Assembly: GCA_035578175.1 (NCBI GenBank) | Contig: JAQMRL010000008.1 | Location: 89,756,541-89,820,540 of the forward strand | Origin: Catonia carolina | Taxonomy: Eukaryota; Arthropoda; Insecta; Hemiptera; Achilidae | Direction of reading: 5' to 3' | Length of the DNA: 64,000 bases | In this document: in pieces, positions 35,311 through 49,493 of the stretch | Position numbering within the stretch: position 1 is the first letter of the stretch | Layout of the letters: the number at the start of each line of letters is the position of its first letter | The notes under the pieces: model-generated | Databases searched by the model: none | The model's input: only the letters and a program-made list of their open reading frames with translations | What the model was told of the DNA's origin: nothing | Program-made: the position numbers and the translations under genes

Positions 35311-38300
35311 TTTGAACAAGGCAAACAAATAGTTTGGGACCCAAAACAGGTGGGCCATATGGATAAAAAGAAGGTGAACAACGCTTGCATACGTATTAAA
35401 GATGAAATTTGCACACAAATTAAAAAAAACCCTCATTGCAACATCTCTTATTTTTGGAAAAACCAGTATCTATAAAATCTGGTGCCTCAGCGATAGATGT
35501 ATACAAGCCAATACACTGTGTATTTACATATAAATAATTATAATAACTATAAATAGAAAACTATCAAAAGATCCTTCGTGCAAGTGTAATAAACCTTTAC
35601 ACTGAGTAGTACACAACTAAAACTGTTTTCAACTGATCCCCTCTACTGGAAGTCTGTGCGAGAGAGAAAGAATGAGATGGATCTATCGTTTTTGCTCTCT
35701 CTGTGCAGTAAAGTTAATTTTTAGGAGGTTCTTTTGTTTGAGCACGCATTATAGCAGTCAAGAGCCACCGCAGCTACTATTATCTCGAAATTATTCATAG
35801 TACATTAAAATCACGACCGACAACCTCCCGAAGTGAACAGGAATGTCGATGAATGTTATTCGCCTCTGCTAACATTGCTGAGTACTTCAGATTGTTAAAC
35901 TTCACGAGAGTGTAGTGGAAGCATAAAAGAGATATAAAAAAAAACAAAGTCTTTCCAGTGTCCATGATGCAAATGATAGAGTAATTTCATAAAACGATTA
36001 ATCTGAAATCAGGATGTTCAGGCCATGTTAAAATTTTTTTACATGGTTTAAAAAATTATTAAAAATGTAAACAATCATGTCATTTCACCTGTCTTCCAAA
36101 ATGTGTTCAGGTTACGAAGTTCTAGCATGTATGTATGTACTAAACACAATATAGGTGCTAAAGACATACATTAGACAGTACAATACCGTATTCATAATTC
36201 AATATAATGGATTTCACAACAACAGACATCAGCAAACTTCAAGTAATCCGTTATAGCAGGTGACTACTGTACTTATTACACCAAATTTCAGTCAAGAGCA
36301 TAATTTTATTATCATAATGGCAGTGTAAATTTACTGACAAAATAGCAAATACTTTCTTATACTATTCTTCAAAAATAACACACGCCAAACTGTGTTACAA
36401 CTTTACAGTTTTCTTAGAATACTGTTAATGTTTTTCTGTGTTCTACACTGGACCACTAAAATTATACTGAATACATTTTAACTTCAGAAGTTTAATGTGC
36501 AATTAGTTATCACTGCTGGGAGAGGTATTACATTTTTTATGTCAAATCTTCAAAGAAAGTTTGGAGTGCAAATACAACTTAATATTTACTAAGAAAACAG
36601 AACCTTTAAACCTTTTATAAAAATTTTAAATTTCCTTTAATTTTAATTAATGCTTATGCAGACAATCTTAAATTATAGGTATGTATGTACTTTAAAAACT
36701 ACAGTACTTCAAAAATGAATTCCTTACAAAGGATCAATCCCAGGTTTTCAACGCAAGCACACAGTAACCATTTACGTTAAATAGAATCAGGTATGTAAAC
36801 AACACCAATAGTAAAAAATTGTTAACAATGGCAGTAACACATTGAAGGATAAGTTTATAAGTGACACTAATATGTGAAAAAATGAATTAATATTTTAAAA
36901 TTAAATTCTAACTAATAATTTAAATAATATTGAAAAACTTGGAGTTAATTTTGTTTAATTGTTTAAGGCACTACAAGAAATAAAATACAAAAAAGATGAA
37001 TTAGCACATACTGCTGCTGAATTTGATTTTTTTTTTACGGAACTGCATTGAAAAAAATTATGAATGCAGTTAAAAAGTACAGAACAATATTACTGAAAAT
37101 TTTAATGAGTAAATTTATGAATTTAATTAAGAGTTAAAACATGTGAACCAGCAATGCAATTATGTTATAACTAATTTTTGTCACAATTTTTCTTCAGTTT
37201 AAACTTAAAAAATGAAGTAATGGGAAGATAAAATCCTATAATTACAGATTAAAAAACATACTTTTTAAGTATGACTTCAGAAATTAAAAATTTGGACTAG
37301 TTGCACTAATTCCAATAATTAAATATATATTTGTACTGCAGAAAAATAATTTTAAAAATTGCATCTTTCAAATATTGTCAAACAGAAATTTATCAAGTTT
37401 TTAGTATTTTATAACAAAGATCTAAAAGATCTATTTTATTTATCAGTTAAAATTATTTAAGAGATCAATGTGTAATGTATTGATTGTGTACGGTTACAAT
37501 ATTATTGGCTTTACATTTAAACGGTGAAAGAAAAAAAAAGTGTAATTAAATTGTGAAATATGCCATGACGTTTCGTAGCATGAATATTGTAGATGAACAA
37601 AGTTATTTCAACAAAATAAAAGATTTTTTGTAATTTATTTTCAAAGCTGTTATATGCTATTTTAAAGAAAATATTAGTGCTTTTTTCCAATCTAAAAAAC
37701 TTATTACACTCTGATTTCCACACTACAAAATTCCGTAGAATCTTTTAACAAAATTGTTGAAAACAGTTTCCTCTACTTCGAAGCAGTAAAACACATCACA
37801 CTTTCAGAGAATCAGTAACAAACTCTTTTCAAGGAGTAACATAAGATAACTAATCATATATTGAACACACAAGCAGATGTGTAAATAACAAAAAAACAGA
37901 CTAAAGTGAACAGTAAATTCACAACTGATATTGCCAAAGCATTATTAGAGCATTTTTAGGAAATATTAACCCGGTACACACTGTTGATTTAATTTTAGAT
38001 AATGCTAAATCGGAAACCAGTAAATATTGGACTTTTCTTGTAGGCAATTCTTCAACTCATCTAATAAAATTTTCATAATAGAATATCATAAAAGGGAAAT
38101 TTTTTATTCTCTTTTTATTGTGTTGGTGGCATTAATGGTTAGGGAATCGGTATGTTGTGATTGAAGTCCGTGCAGCTCGTGTGTAAATCAATGTACATTC
38201 AATATCTTTAATTTGTGTTGAATCTGTGTATTTTCTATGACAAAATTTGCCCTTTGTGTGGGTCAACAAATTCATTTTACTGTTCGGGAGGGGGTTTACC

Positions 38301-39480
38301 TCACTCAGGTCAAAAATACAGCTCTTTGTAACATTACAAGGAAAATGTACTCCCTGTCATACACCCTCTCATACAGAATTGTTCGAACTAAGTGGTTGCA
38401 GACAAAAACATTTCCTACATATGGTTGCTTATAGCTTTACCCTGAGTATGCAAGTGGCTCTGTGACGTCATCATAAAATAAAGTAAATTCTACCACTTGC
38501 TTTCTGTTGCCTGTGTGCTATCTACATTTTTCGCTTTGTTCGACCTAGTTTTCATTGAATTGCGTAGCAGTTAGGTATGCTTCTTCACTGTACTAATTTT
38601 TATTTATCATTTAGAATTTTTTGTCAGAAAATAACTTGTAAAAAAATATTTTACGTCACTTGGTTCACCGATAGTTGACATGAAATAAGAAAATTTAAAC
38701 TAATTTTGAAAATTTTATAACTCCGTCAAATATTTACGGAAACCTAAATGAAAAATACATTTATTCAGTCAACTCTTGTCTACAAAGCATGGTTTATAAA
38801 TTTTTTGCCTAACTGAAATTTAAGCCTATTATAGTAAAAGATCTGAAGTAAACACAAGTTTTACGGTTGAAAATTTTGCTCGCCGAAACGCAAAGAATTA
38901 TAAAGCGATTTTCTTGTAATTATGTTCAAAAGGCGCGTACGTATTATATGAATGAATCAACTGTAATTTTTACAGAATTTTTTCATCAGACGTTAGATAA
39001 AACAGTTAGTTTTGAGTGCGTTTTGATTTTTGCAATTCTTCTGTTTTACGAGAAACAGTCCGTGTCGTAAGGGTTCATGTGGTTATAATATATATCTGCT
39101 TCTCCAGTAATAGAAAAATAATAGGCTTATAAATGTTTACACACTATGTAACCATAACCCCTTCGGAGTTAAGGAGCCCAATGTACAGCCACAAAAGTTG
39201 TGTCGTCTTAGAAAAGTTTAATAGGAGATTTTTTGAAAAATCAATACAAAAAAAAAACCAAAAATTTTTTTCTATATTTTCTAGAATTTTTATTAAACCG
39301 CTAAAAAAACAAAAAACTTGAGATCGGTAAAAGATGAAACACTTAAATGTACATTACTTGAAAAAGTATTTCTTTACCAGCTTTGAAAAACAAATATAAT
39401 CTTTATTTTGTCTACAAAATAACCTCTTACGATCGTTTAATTTTTATCTAATATAAGATAAATAAAACATTTATATTAAA
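35311..39480. other. long gene-free AT-rich region
   Basis: No coding frame with a recognisable domain was found. Weak tRNA-like patches near 38130-38190 were too decayed to call. The short open frames here look random. Confidence 0.4.
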
Positions 39481-39483
39481 TCC

Positions 39484-40095
39484 TGGACAAAATTAACGCA
39501 TCATGTAAAATTTTTGGCCAAGTGCAAAAAAAATTTTCATCAATGTGCCCAGGTACATTTCTGTTACTGTTATTCTGTGTATCTTAGCTTTAAGCAATAT
39601 TTAGTATTTTGTAACAAATATTTAGTTGTATATTTGATTTACGGTAATTTAATGAAAACATAAGATAAATTAGCTTTAAATGCACAAAGATTTAACAAAG
39701 ACGGAGGGGTTACTTACAGTATTGAATGAAAGTTTTCCATAATTAGTTTATACATAATGGAAAAAATTAAAAGTAATTGGTTATGTAATTTATAAAGAAT
39801 TAGTAATTCAGTAACGAGTACAGCCCCCTCTTGCCATAATTACATCTGTCTCAGCATTCCTTAAATCAAGTTTTGGACTCCTCCTAGTCAATTTTCTCCC
39901 ATTCTTCTTTGGCCACATGACACAGGCTGTTGAAGATTCACTGTATTACGTTGACAAACTCTTTTTTTAAGCATAAACTAAACATGCTCAATAGGATTCG
40001 AAGACTAGCAATACAAAACGATAAAATCAATTCAATGCCATCAAATTAATGATACACATTTAAAATCGTTTTTAGTGATGCGTTAATTTTGACCA
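39484..40095 (-). mobile_element. decayed Tc1-like transposon
   Basis: The ends form inverted repeats: TGGACAAAATTAACGCATCA at 39484-39503, and TGGTCAAAATTAACGCATCA reading inward from 40095. Inside, on the minus strand near 39970-39800, shifted frames give pieces such as EEWEKID followed by a Gly- and Arg-rich end, resembling the C-terminus of Tc1 transposases. Stops and frame shifts show it is inactive. At about 610 bp it is internally deleted. Confidence 0.75.
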
Positions 40096-40100
40096 CGACC

Positions 40101-43100
40101 ATATTTCACGAAGGTTTTTTTTAAATGAGTGAAAAAAAATGTTAAAGCTAAAATACTGAATGAAGAGATTAGAGATTGATGCCATTCCAACAAGTTTCGT
40201 TTAAACAATAAACTAGGTAACCTACATCTAAGTGGTAAAAATAAACAGTAAGATGATGGTGTAATGATATTAAATAGTGACTAAAAAAAAAACATTCTAT
40301 TTATTACTTTAAAGAAAAAAAAAAGAACAGAAAATATATTTACAAACTATTGAAGACTCTACCTAATATAATGATAAAGAATAATAATAATAATAATAAT
40401 AGTAATAACACTTTTGAAACGGAATGAAGATTACAAAATAACTGAGGTAACATAAGCTCTGAAACATTTGCGTTCCTAAACAAACATTCCTTAATATTTG
40501 CGTATCAACAAATCCGACGTTCACATTATAATCTTCATACGGTTTCTGATAAGTTTAAATAGGTATTTAAATATAATAATTAGCAGAAATTTTAATCATT
40601 AAACATTAAAGAAACAAAAACAAAAAAAAAAGACAAAGTGTGTATGTATTAATATATTTTATAGTCACAGCCTATTTGTAAAGCCAAATGCAATCTATTA
40701 TTCCATATATTAATAATATGTTAATTATTCAATTTAAATTCCGATCAAATAAAATTTAATTACTTCTTTTAGATTTCCATACGTTTACTAAATTAGATTA
40801 TATTAAAAAATTTAAATAAAATCCATTTATTTATAATATAATATAGTTTGTTCAAAGAATTCTGACACATTGCAATAATAAGCATTCTTTAAATTATTTT
40901 GGAAAAATTCAAAAATGATTATTTGTTGTATTTTTTACCAGTTGCAATTAGATTATATTTCTTGATTGTTACATTTAGCGCTGCAGACATGTATAAGGGT
41001 CAAACCCAAACCTTCCAACCGAGCTATGGCGTATAAACATGTTTCATTTATTATGACAATTTTCCAGCTGGCAGGCAACTTAAACTGCTTATTGTTTTCT
41101 TGTAGACCTTCAAAGACTTTTCGATGGCAGGTAGTCCTGAAGTATCTCAGAATATATTTTTTTGTAGAATTTGTAAGTTTGTAATAATACTGTATTGCAC
41201 TCACAAATTTTAAGTTATTCTTTCGTTGATTATAAGTTATTTCCAGCTAGTATTCACACTTAGAAATTATACAAGGTTTAAATTTTTAATTCTTTTATTG
41301 TTTTAAATACTAACATCACTACACAAATTTCTTTAGACATGTACAAGGATCTTAATTTTAATTATTGTGCAATAGTTGCCCGTAGATCACTGAGAAAGAG
41401 TTAATAACAAAATAATACTTAAAACTAAAATAACTAATAACTATTACTAATTTTTTTTTATATTGTTCTTTGAAAATACAGTTAAGTAAATAAAATCTGA
41501 ATAGGAAATGTAAACAAGTCCATAGGCCAGCAGGAAGGTTTGTGTCATCAGCACTGAATGTGTTTAAATATAAAATAAATCTCTCGCAAGAGAATATTCC
41601 AAAGATATTAAGATTAATAAAACCCAATTTTAATTATAACACAAACTGAAAATCAATTCAATATTAAATGCTTAATAACCCAATGTGCCTTTAAAAAAAA
41701 ATGTTAAATCGCCGAAGACAGTTCATGTAGGTAATAAATTTTCATTTTGCTGTTTTCTTTTAAATTTATTTCCACCTTTTTCCAAGAATTAATTATTTGG
41801 TAAAAATTAAACGAACACAAATAAATTTGTTGTTTACAAGTTATCGACTCATATTTGCAAGTTTATTTTATTAAATTTTAACTTATACCTAAACATCTTT
41901 TAAATCACAATTATTTAATACTCTGAAAGGAAAAGGATCGGGGCAATGTTTTATACATGATTCAAATATATTTTGTGTCTTTAAATTTAAAAAAAAACAA
42001 AATTAAAGAAAACTAACGAATCAAATCCATGTATAAAACCAGCCGAAACACGTTTAACTGGAAAATAAACAAAAAAATTAATGTAAAATAACAAAGTCTA
42101 AATTTTTTAACAAGAAAAAGGATGATTTATATATATAACATTATTATTATTCCTAACACACACTATCTTCTGAATAATTAATTATAATATAATAATTTTA
42201 ATAAAACATAACCCACCATCTATAATTTTTGTTTCTTGCATTTCAATCGAATTTTAATTATATAATAATATATATTTATTTTTATTATCTTATTTATAAT
42301 AAATAAGCTGATCTCACAATATGGAGTGTAGCTTTTCGCCTTCAGGGAAATTTTTAAAATGGCAGTGTAATTGCTAAAAATTAATGAACCGAGTCCTTTA
42401 TAGTCTGATCCTATGCTCTCTTTTCCAAACACAATTATTTAATAATATATATAAATATATATATATATACTACATAATAACATCTTTTTTCTTTTCATGT
42501 ATTTCTGTTCGAATCACACAATTGCCATCATCAGAACGGAATATATGCAATCGGTTATAGAAACAAAACAAACAAACAAATTATATAATTGTCCAATTAA
42601 TTATTAAAAATTAAAACTACTATACATGTAACATTTGTTTATTTGCTGACTTAATTTATTTCTCTAATTATTAATCGTTAATAATAATTATTAATCGGAT
42701 CATAAAACAATAAAAAATAAATTAAAAAAAAACATATAAACATAATTCATTTTGGTCAGCTTATAAGAACAATAACAAATTATTTAAACATATAATATAT
42801 TTTAACAATTCTTAAAAATTAATAGAAAAAAAATTGGAATTACACAAATCTACATGGATATTTTATATTATTAAATAAAAACTGAACAATCTTTTCTTTG
42901 CGTCATATTATTAAAATTTTAATTAATTTTTCGTATATTAGAAAAGAGAATAACAATTTACAAAGGACACAAACACATGCTATAAAAAGAAACTGGTTTA
43001 ATTAATATTGTGAAATGTGCAACGATACAAGAACAATTTTTATGAGGTCCAGCCTGATAAAAAGTTTGAAAATTATCGTTACAACATTATAGGTTTTTTT

Positions 43101-43280
43101 TTATTTATGTTAATAACAACAAATAAAAATTTTGGTAACTAATCGACAAATATAAATAAATAACATGAATACAATAAACATTGATCGTCGTTTTCAATTA
43201 GATAAATTAGAAAATTAAATGGGTTAAATAAAATTCATTTTACAATGAACAAAAAGTTTTCGGTATAATACACGAGGGTC
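40101..43280. other. AT-rich sequence with simple repeats
   Basis: It contains short (AAT)n runs (about 40379-40402) and TA-rich tracts (about 42440-42475) but no recognised gene. It may be partly transcribed as far downstream sequence of Pur-alpha. Confidence 0.4.
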
Positions 43281-43523
43281 ATGTGGAAATTAGTACCAGT
43301 CTGTGTTGTATGGAGTGGTGGTAATTAAATTAGCCACCATTCATAAAGTTCAAGAAATCAAGAACACTTGTCAAGATAGAACTGTGATTATATTTCTTCA
43401 TGCGATATTCACAGTCAATTGATGAAGGTGTATGGAGATAATATTATTGATAAGTCATCAGTTTGGTACTGATATTGAAAGAACTTGAACTTGGTGAGAG
43501 AAACACTCTTGATAACAAACGCT

Positions 43524-43577
43524 CATGGGAACTGTCATAAAGAACAATTTCATGGGAACTGTCATAAAGAACAATTT
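43524..43577. repeat. 27-bp tandem duplication
   Basis: The unit starting CATGGGAACTGTCATAAAGA occurs twice in direct succession (43524-43550 and 43551-43577) with no mismatch, inside the mariner remnant. This points to a recent slip or duplication. Confidence 0.9.
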
Positions 43578-43726
43578 CTTAAACAATTATTCATGAATTA
43601 GTTAAACACCATCTATAGTATATAAAAATTAGTGTAAGGTAGGTCTCTTGTATCTTACCGATGTGCATAAAATGGGAAAAAATGACTTATCCAATGACTC
43701 TAGTAGAAAAATATTAACCATCCAAC

Positions 43727-44387
43727 TAGTGATGTGATGCTCATGAACGAGTCGTACAAAAGAGCTAGCTCTTTTAACTAAGTGGTGAGCCACCACCTCT
43801 TTTATTTTAAACAACCAGCACACCGAGCATTTCTCCCCACGCCGCACAGAGCTGACTTGTACATCCCCCCCACGACTAAAACACTTTTCTCTATTCGCAT
43901 CATAGCAAGGGCTACCTAAACGCTGCACGCAAAGTATACATATCGTATCAAACTCTGCCTCTGTTTGTGAGGGTGCGGAGAGGGGGGTCTTTATTCTTTC
44001 ATACTATACTACAACAACCCTGAGACAAGCGGTTGTAAAATACCATTATACTGTACTGTAACTATTTTACCATGTGCATTCGAAACAAAGATAGACACAT
44101 GAGAAAAATTTGTTAGTGGAAAGGGATGCATGAATGTTTAGGTTGATGCACGCGCAAACACAACGTGCTGTGTGCGAAGGAGTGAGCGAAAGTCACCCTC
44201 GGCTCGACTCACTGTCTGTTTATTCACATAGCTGAGCTGAGTGCAGTACGTATTAGAATCTACTAGCTCACTTCCACAGTTCACCCTGTCTCATCGTTCA
44301 ATTGTACGGCACGCTATGTGCCATTGAGTCAAGTGTGCGGAGCAGGGTGTGCTACCTCACCTATTTTACTGTGCGGTCCCATGGCTA
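43727..44387. mobile_element. hAT-like insertion, 661 bp
   Basis: Flanked by an exact 8-bp direct repeat CATCCAAC (43719-43726 and 44388-44395), it splits a mariner remnant. Its left end is TAGTGATGTGATG, and reading inward from the right gives TAGCCATGGGACC, a partial inverted match. It is clearly GC-richer than its surroundings. An 8-bp duplication and TAG-type ends fit the hAT superfamily. No transposase is visible, so it is non-autonomous. Confidence 0.75.
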
Positions 44388-44600
44388 CATCCAACCAATA
44401 GCCCAGACCTGGCTCTTTCAGATTTTCAACTTAATTAAAGTACTTTTTGACAGGAACAAAATTTCAAAGTGATAAAAAACTGAAAACATTCATGACTACC
44501 TCTACCTGGATAGGCTGGTGATAAAGGAATGTGAACCTGGGATGCAAAATCACATATTATGACAAATGTTTAAATTTGCTCAGAGAAAAAGTATAATATA

Positions 44601-46937
44601 TGTACTACAGAGATAAAATTATTACTTCTTTAAATATTGAATAGTAATTTTAAAAATTCCTGAACAAATACTAATTTCCAGATGACTCTTGAATTTAAAT
44701 AAAATTTGAGTACACAAAAGAAAATAAAGTTAAATGCTTGCATAATGTAAATATGCAAAGAAAAGTGTGTTCTTCCTAATTAGATAAATAGTAGAACAAT
44801 AATATTAATAATTCATAAAAAAAATATACCAAAGCGTACAGGGCAAAGGGGGACTAGAAATAGATATCTACACTTGCACAAGAAATAATAATTAAAAAAA
44901 AAACAAAAAAAAAATAGAGAAAATTCACAGAGAAACAGTTTGACGGAAGTATGGCAAGAGATTTTGAAACCCCTAGCCCTCTCATAATATATCATTTATA
45001 ATTCATACTGTACAAATTTATTTTTTATATAATTTATTTATATAATATATTTTTACTTTTTTTTACATTTTTTTTATCATCCTAACGGTTTTTAAGTCCA
45101 TTCTATTTTATAATAATAAATATTATCAGTTATATCCAATTATAATAATTTAAAAACCATCCTCCCTAAAATGATTCAATTAACACATTTAAAAATTAAC
45201 CTTTACAAAAATACTCATCGAATGTAATGTATGTTTTCCATTCCATTAAACAATGAGTATTTTTATAACTCTTTATACACAACGAACAAATAAAGCGATT
45301 AAATGAATTTTCCATTATTATTTATAATAATTACTACTAATCAATTTTCCAATACAGCCCCTCTTTGATTGATAAATAGCACTAGTAGATAAAACAAAAG
45401 CCATACAAATAATATTCATAATTATAATTATAATAAATAACTTCAAGACTAACTTATCCTTAATATTTCTCTAATCGTCTCCCAAATTTTTTTTTTAAAT
45501 TAATTTCGTTATTTAAATTTCTAATGGATAACAAATTCGAATAATATAATTTTTACAAACAACAGTGAAAAATATTTGCGGATAAGTCAATCTCGGTGCG
45601 CTTTGCGCTACTTCTCCATTCACCGTTGGACGGAAGGAGAGATTCTGATGGCATCACCAAAAACGTAAAGAAAATAATAATAAAAATCACTGGTCTAAAA
45701 ATCTGTTTTTATCGTAAATACATATAACAATAACGAAGAAAACCGAATTATAAGCTCTAAAAACTTTCAATTTAAAAAATTCAAAGTATTTTTATTTAAC
45801 CATCCATAAATATTAATATATTTAATCCAGATTAATTTGTAAAACTCAACACTCTTAATAGTAATAATTATTATAATTTAAATATTACACTAAATATTTA
45901 TGAAAAATTTTATAATTTGTAAAAATTTGGTAAAAACACATTTATATTTAACATTGAGGACAGATTTTGGTGTCCAGTATTTTTATTATGATTCAATTGA
46001 TATTAAATAAATAATTATAATGATAATAATAATAGTAGTAATAATAATAATAATAATATATTAAAATTTATATTCTTTTTAAACTTAAAATCAATAACAT
46101 CTGCATTTTGTTAACAGAACACAATAACATTCTTAGTGACACAATAACTTTTTTTTTATCACCATACGTTCAACTGAACCAACGGTAATCAATGACTTGT
46201 CAACAAACTAAAGTACTCAGAGTACATTAATTATAGTATAATAATAATAATATTAATTACAATTATAAATAATCTATCATCTTTCACGTAATCCATCGAT
46301 TAACTTAAAAACAATAACACGCCTTAAAACTTTTTAAAATAAAGTAGTTATCTCAGAAGTGGTTGTACACTGTTGAAGATGTTCTTGATCATAATTATTA
46401 TGGTAAATCATCAAAACGCATCTTCAGAGATATATAATAATAAAGTTATTTATTTATTTATTATTAATAATATAGTTCAAAAAATCCCCCACCCTCCATA
46501 GGCAAACGACAATATGATAGAAACAGAAATGGTAAATATAGATCATTCATCCGATTCGAATAACCGTACTATGTCACCTACTATATTTTTTTTTGTTTTG
46601 TATAACTACCAATGTACCACATCTACCGACTAAACAACATTCGTTCACGTTGTGACAGGTGGGCAGGCATGTCTTTCACAACTAAACCGACGTCTGGTGT
46701 TGTCTTGGCTACATTAAATTGTCGCGTCTCTTGGTACGTTATTATATTTTGTTTTAAATATATATAGTTTTCCCCAACATTCACCATCTGTACATCCATT
46801 CATACAACTTCCGATTTTTTTTTTTTCGGCACACAGCATATATTTGTTTGTTTTCGCTATATTGATTTTTCTTGGAGGGATAATTTGAAAGTCTCTATAT
46901 TTGTTGTAAAATTTGTTGTCTAATTGTCGTGCCAACC
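44601..46937 (-). other. region downstream of Pur-alpha, possible 3' UTR
   Basis: Very AT-rich sequence immediately after the Pur-alpha stop on the minus strand, with (ATA)n tracts near 46025-46060. No poly(A) site could be chosen among many AATAAA-like strings. A small GC-richer patch at about 45590-45665 was not identified. Confidence 0.4.
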
Positions 46938-47087
46938 TCACTTTGTGCTGGGTCCATTGTCTGAACCCCCAACTGAAGTTTTTTCGCCACCATCTTTCAT
47001 TTTCTCACAATAATCTGCAAATATATCACGGAATCTTGCCCATGACTTTTCTGGAACGGTGATCGCTGTTCGAAAATTGGTTTTGAC
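46938..47087 (-). CDS. Pur-alpha: Pur-alpha last coding exon
   Basis: The acceptor TTTTTTCAG precedes the exon at 47087, which runs in frame 49 codons to TGA (46940-46938). It encodes the C-terminal half of the third PUR repeat ([19 protein letters not shown], then [12 protein letters not shown]) and a short, Gly- and Ser-rich tail ending NGPSTK. In Pur-alpha the third repeat mediates dimerisation. The homology is unmistakable, and the exon joins the one ending at 50993 without leftover bases. Confidence 0.95.
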   Translation of the reverse strand, partial: VKTNFRTAITVPEKSWARFRDIFADYCEKMKDGGEKTSVGGSDNGPSTK

Positions 47088-49167
47088 CTGAAAAAATAAA
47101 TTGAAAAATTCGTAACACAAGTAGGTTGTATTAGCACACACTTAAAATATAATGGTGACTGGTGGCATGCGGGCCACACATGCGCAGTAAGTAGATCCCC
47201 CACCTCTGCGCCGTAGGCTGTCAACTAAAGATACAGGCTGCCTCTAAAGTAGTACTCACTGCTCGTTGTGTTGTGTTTGTGCGGTTATAGTTTTGTCATT
47301 TGTGTCGCTGTCGAAAGCCGATTAGTTGCACGCGCACAAAATTAGGGGAATACGTCTGCGATTCAATTTGGGGTAATAGGCAATAAATTTTTTTTTCTAA
47401 ATGATGATGTACCTACCATACATTTTGACAGGCTCGAAGGAGAGGGACATCATACCCTCTTTCTGTTATATTTACTATGCCGTTCTTTTTGTTAAAATTT
47501 CATACAACTGATATTGTGTGTGCGTAGTTGATTTCTAAAAATTGACGTATCTTTGGTATAAAGTTCACAACTATAAAAAATTATTCAGCTTCTTGGAATA
47601 CTAACAGGAAGGAGACACCAGACTCGACGATCTGTCTTTGACTTTCCTTCAAAGAGTGATTTTTTCAAGCTTGTTTATTATTTCTGTTTCCGCCCCACAT
47701 ATGACTCAACATTTACATCAAATTACTAATAAAATTTTATATTTTATAACAAAATAATAAAAGGTATATTATGTCGTCCCAGAAAAAAGTTATATGTATT
47801 ACGTGATACGCAAAAAATGTGATGAGATTTAAACGTCTAACTTTGTACGAGCGTGTCTTTTCTAAATATCAGCGTATAATAATAACATTTATTGTGCGAT
47901 ATAATAAGATTCATTAGGAAGCGAAAGTAATTTTTTCAGAATTTTTTAAAGAAAAATGAGCTTGTTAGAGTATAGTAAACGAAACTGGCCGGCAGAGTGC
48001 CCTACGATTGCGTATCGTCACAATGCCGCTTGAACACCGTGCACTGATTGAAATGAGTTGAGGGGAACGGCGGACGTAACACATTCCCTCTCTGTCTCGC
48101 TACCCTCCCTACATGCCGTTGTAATTGGCAAACAGTATACCCGCATATTTCCAAGAATACTTTTGTTTTGTCACTCAATATAGCTATATATTGATTTTTT
48201 TTCATTAAAAGACTAAATTCAATTTCCAACTTCTACCACCTAAATTGTTGCAATTACCTTAAAACTAATAGAAATATTTGGGAATGGAGAAATACAAAAG
48301 ATAGAAGCTTTTATGAGAAAAAGAAATTCAGTTTTATGAACTTGAGACTGGACAAATAAGATTTATGAAACAGTTCTGATATAACAGGTGTCCCAAGAAG
48401 AGGTTGCAGAAAGTAATTTTATTTGCGTAACTATTTCAAATTGGTGATTTGTTACAATGTTACTTAAGTCATAAAATGAAATAAATATGAAAGTGATAAA
48501 TTAACACACATAAATGAAGTGATAAATTAATGAACACAATTTGTTTCATTAACCTTTATTCCGAATGATGTCCAGTAATAGCTATGGACTGATAGCAACA
48601 AAACAAAAATGAGTCAAACGTTTATGAAAAATTGCGGAGGTATCTTTCAATTAATATACTTCGTTGTGACTGACACTTTTTCCACTTAAACCTCATATCC
48701 TTTAAAATTTTTCTTAACGTACAAAGTTTCCAACTAAAATTTTGCCTTTCTTTCAAAACCAGTAATAACGTTTCAAATGTCGGCATCACTTTTTTATTGA
48801 TATAACAGTTTCTTTTTTTTACCAGGTGTCAAAAAAACTGTTGAAAAATTATCTTCTCTATTTAACTTCCTTCTTTATATTTCAAATTGCGTAAAGAGAA
48901 AAATCACAGTAGTTAGCCGCTCACTCATGGCTTTTGTTAAGAGGCACTGAAAGGTTTTTTTTTGGCTTCAGCTTCACAGCATTTTATTACATTGCATATT
49001 AGATTTCGCCCAGCACTGTGAACAGTTTGACCGCGTTTTCGAGAAACCGACATTTCTTTATGGTAATAAACAGTTAAATTAGTGCAGTTAACCTACAAAA
49101 GGTTCTTCGATGTACTGTATGTTCTCTAAATATAGTTTACGTTGTTGTGTTGGTGAACTGATACATT

Positions 49168-49322
49168 TTTGTTTTACGTCTGACTTTTGCAATTTTTGCT
49201 AATGCAGACTGTGAGAAGGGTGATACATGAAAAGGAGTAATGAAAAAATACCAGACCTGACCGGGAATCAAATCCGGGACCCCAGCTTAGAAGCAAGTTG
49301 CGCTAACCACTGATACGATAGC
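49168..49322 (-). mobile_element. tRNA-derived SINE (family 2), minus
   Basis: Tail motif on the left (AATTTTTGCTAATGCAGACT), box B complement GGGAATCAAATCCGGGACCC towards the right. Moderately decayed. Confidence 0.7.
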
Positions 49323-49493
49323 AGTCACACATGCATACTGATGCTTTCTCCCCTTTACCCCTCATTAAAACCAAAGGCAAACTCGTGACTTGAGTAACTA
49401 TAATAGAAGTTCATTAGCAGCAAAAGCGATGTGTACGCAATACCAGATGAAACACAGTACCACAGAAATTAGGAAAAATAGATTCATAATTAA

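Larger units (their letters stand above)
43281..44600 (+). pseudogene. degenerate mariner transposase, interrupted
   Basis: Plus-strand fragments before the interruption read like the LTD.HKM part of mariner transposases (about 43645-43725). After it, from 44391, pieces such as SPDLALSDFQ correspond to the final catalytic block of the family, followed by a KF.SDK.LKTF stretch. Many frame breaks are present. A 661-bp insertion splits it at 43727-44387. Confidence 0.7.

Noticed and set aside
40953..41204. Overlapping open frames on both strands
   Set aside because: No recognisable motif, and frames open on both strands over the same stretch suggest chance.
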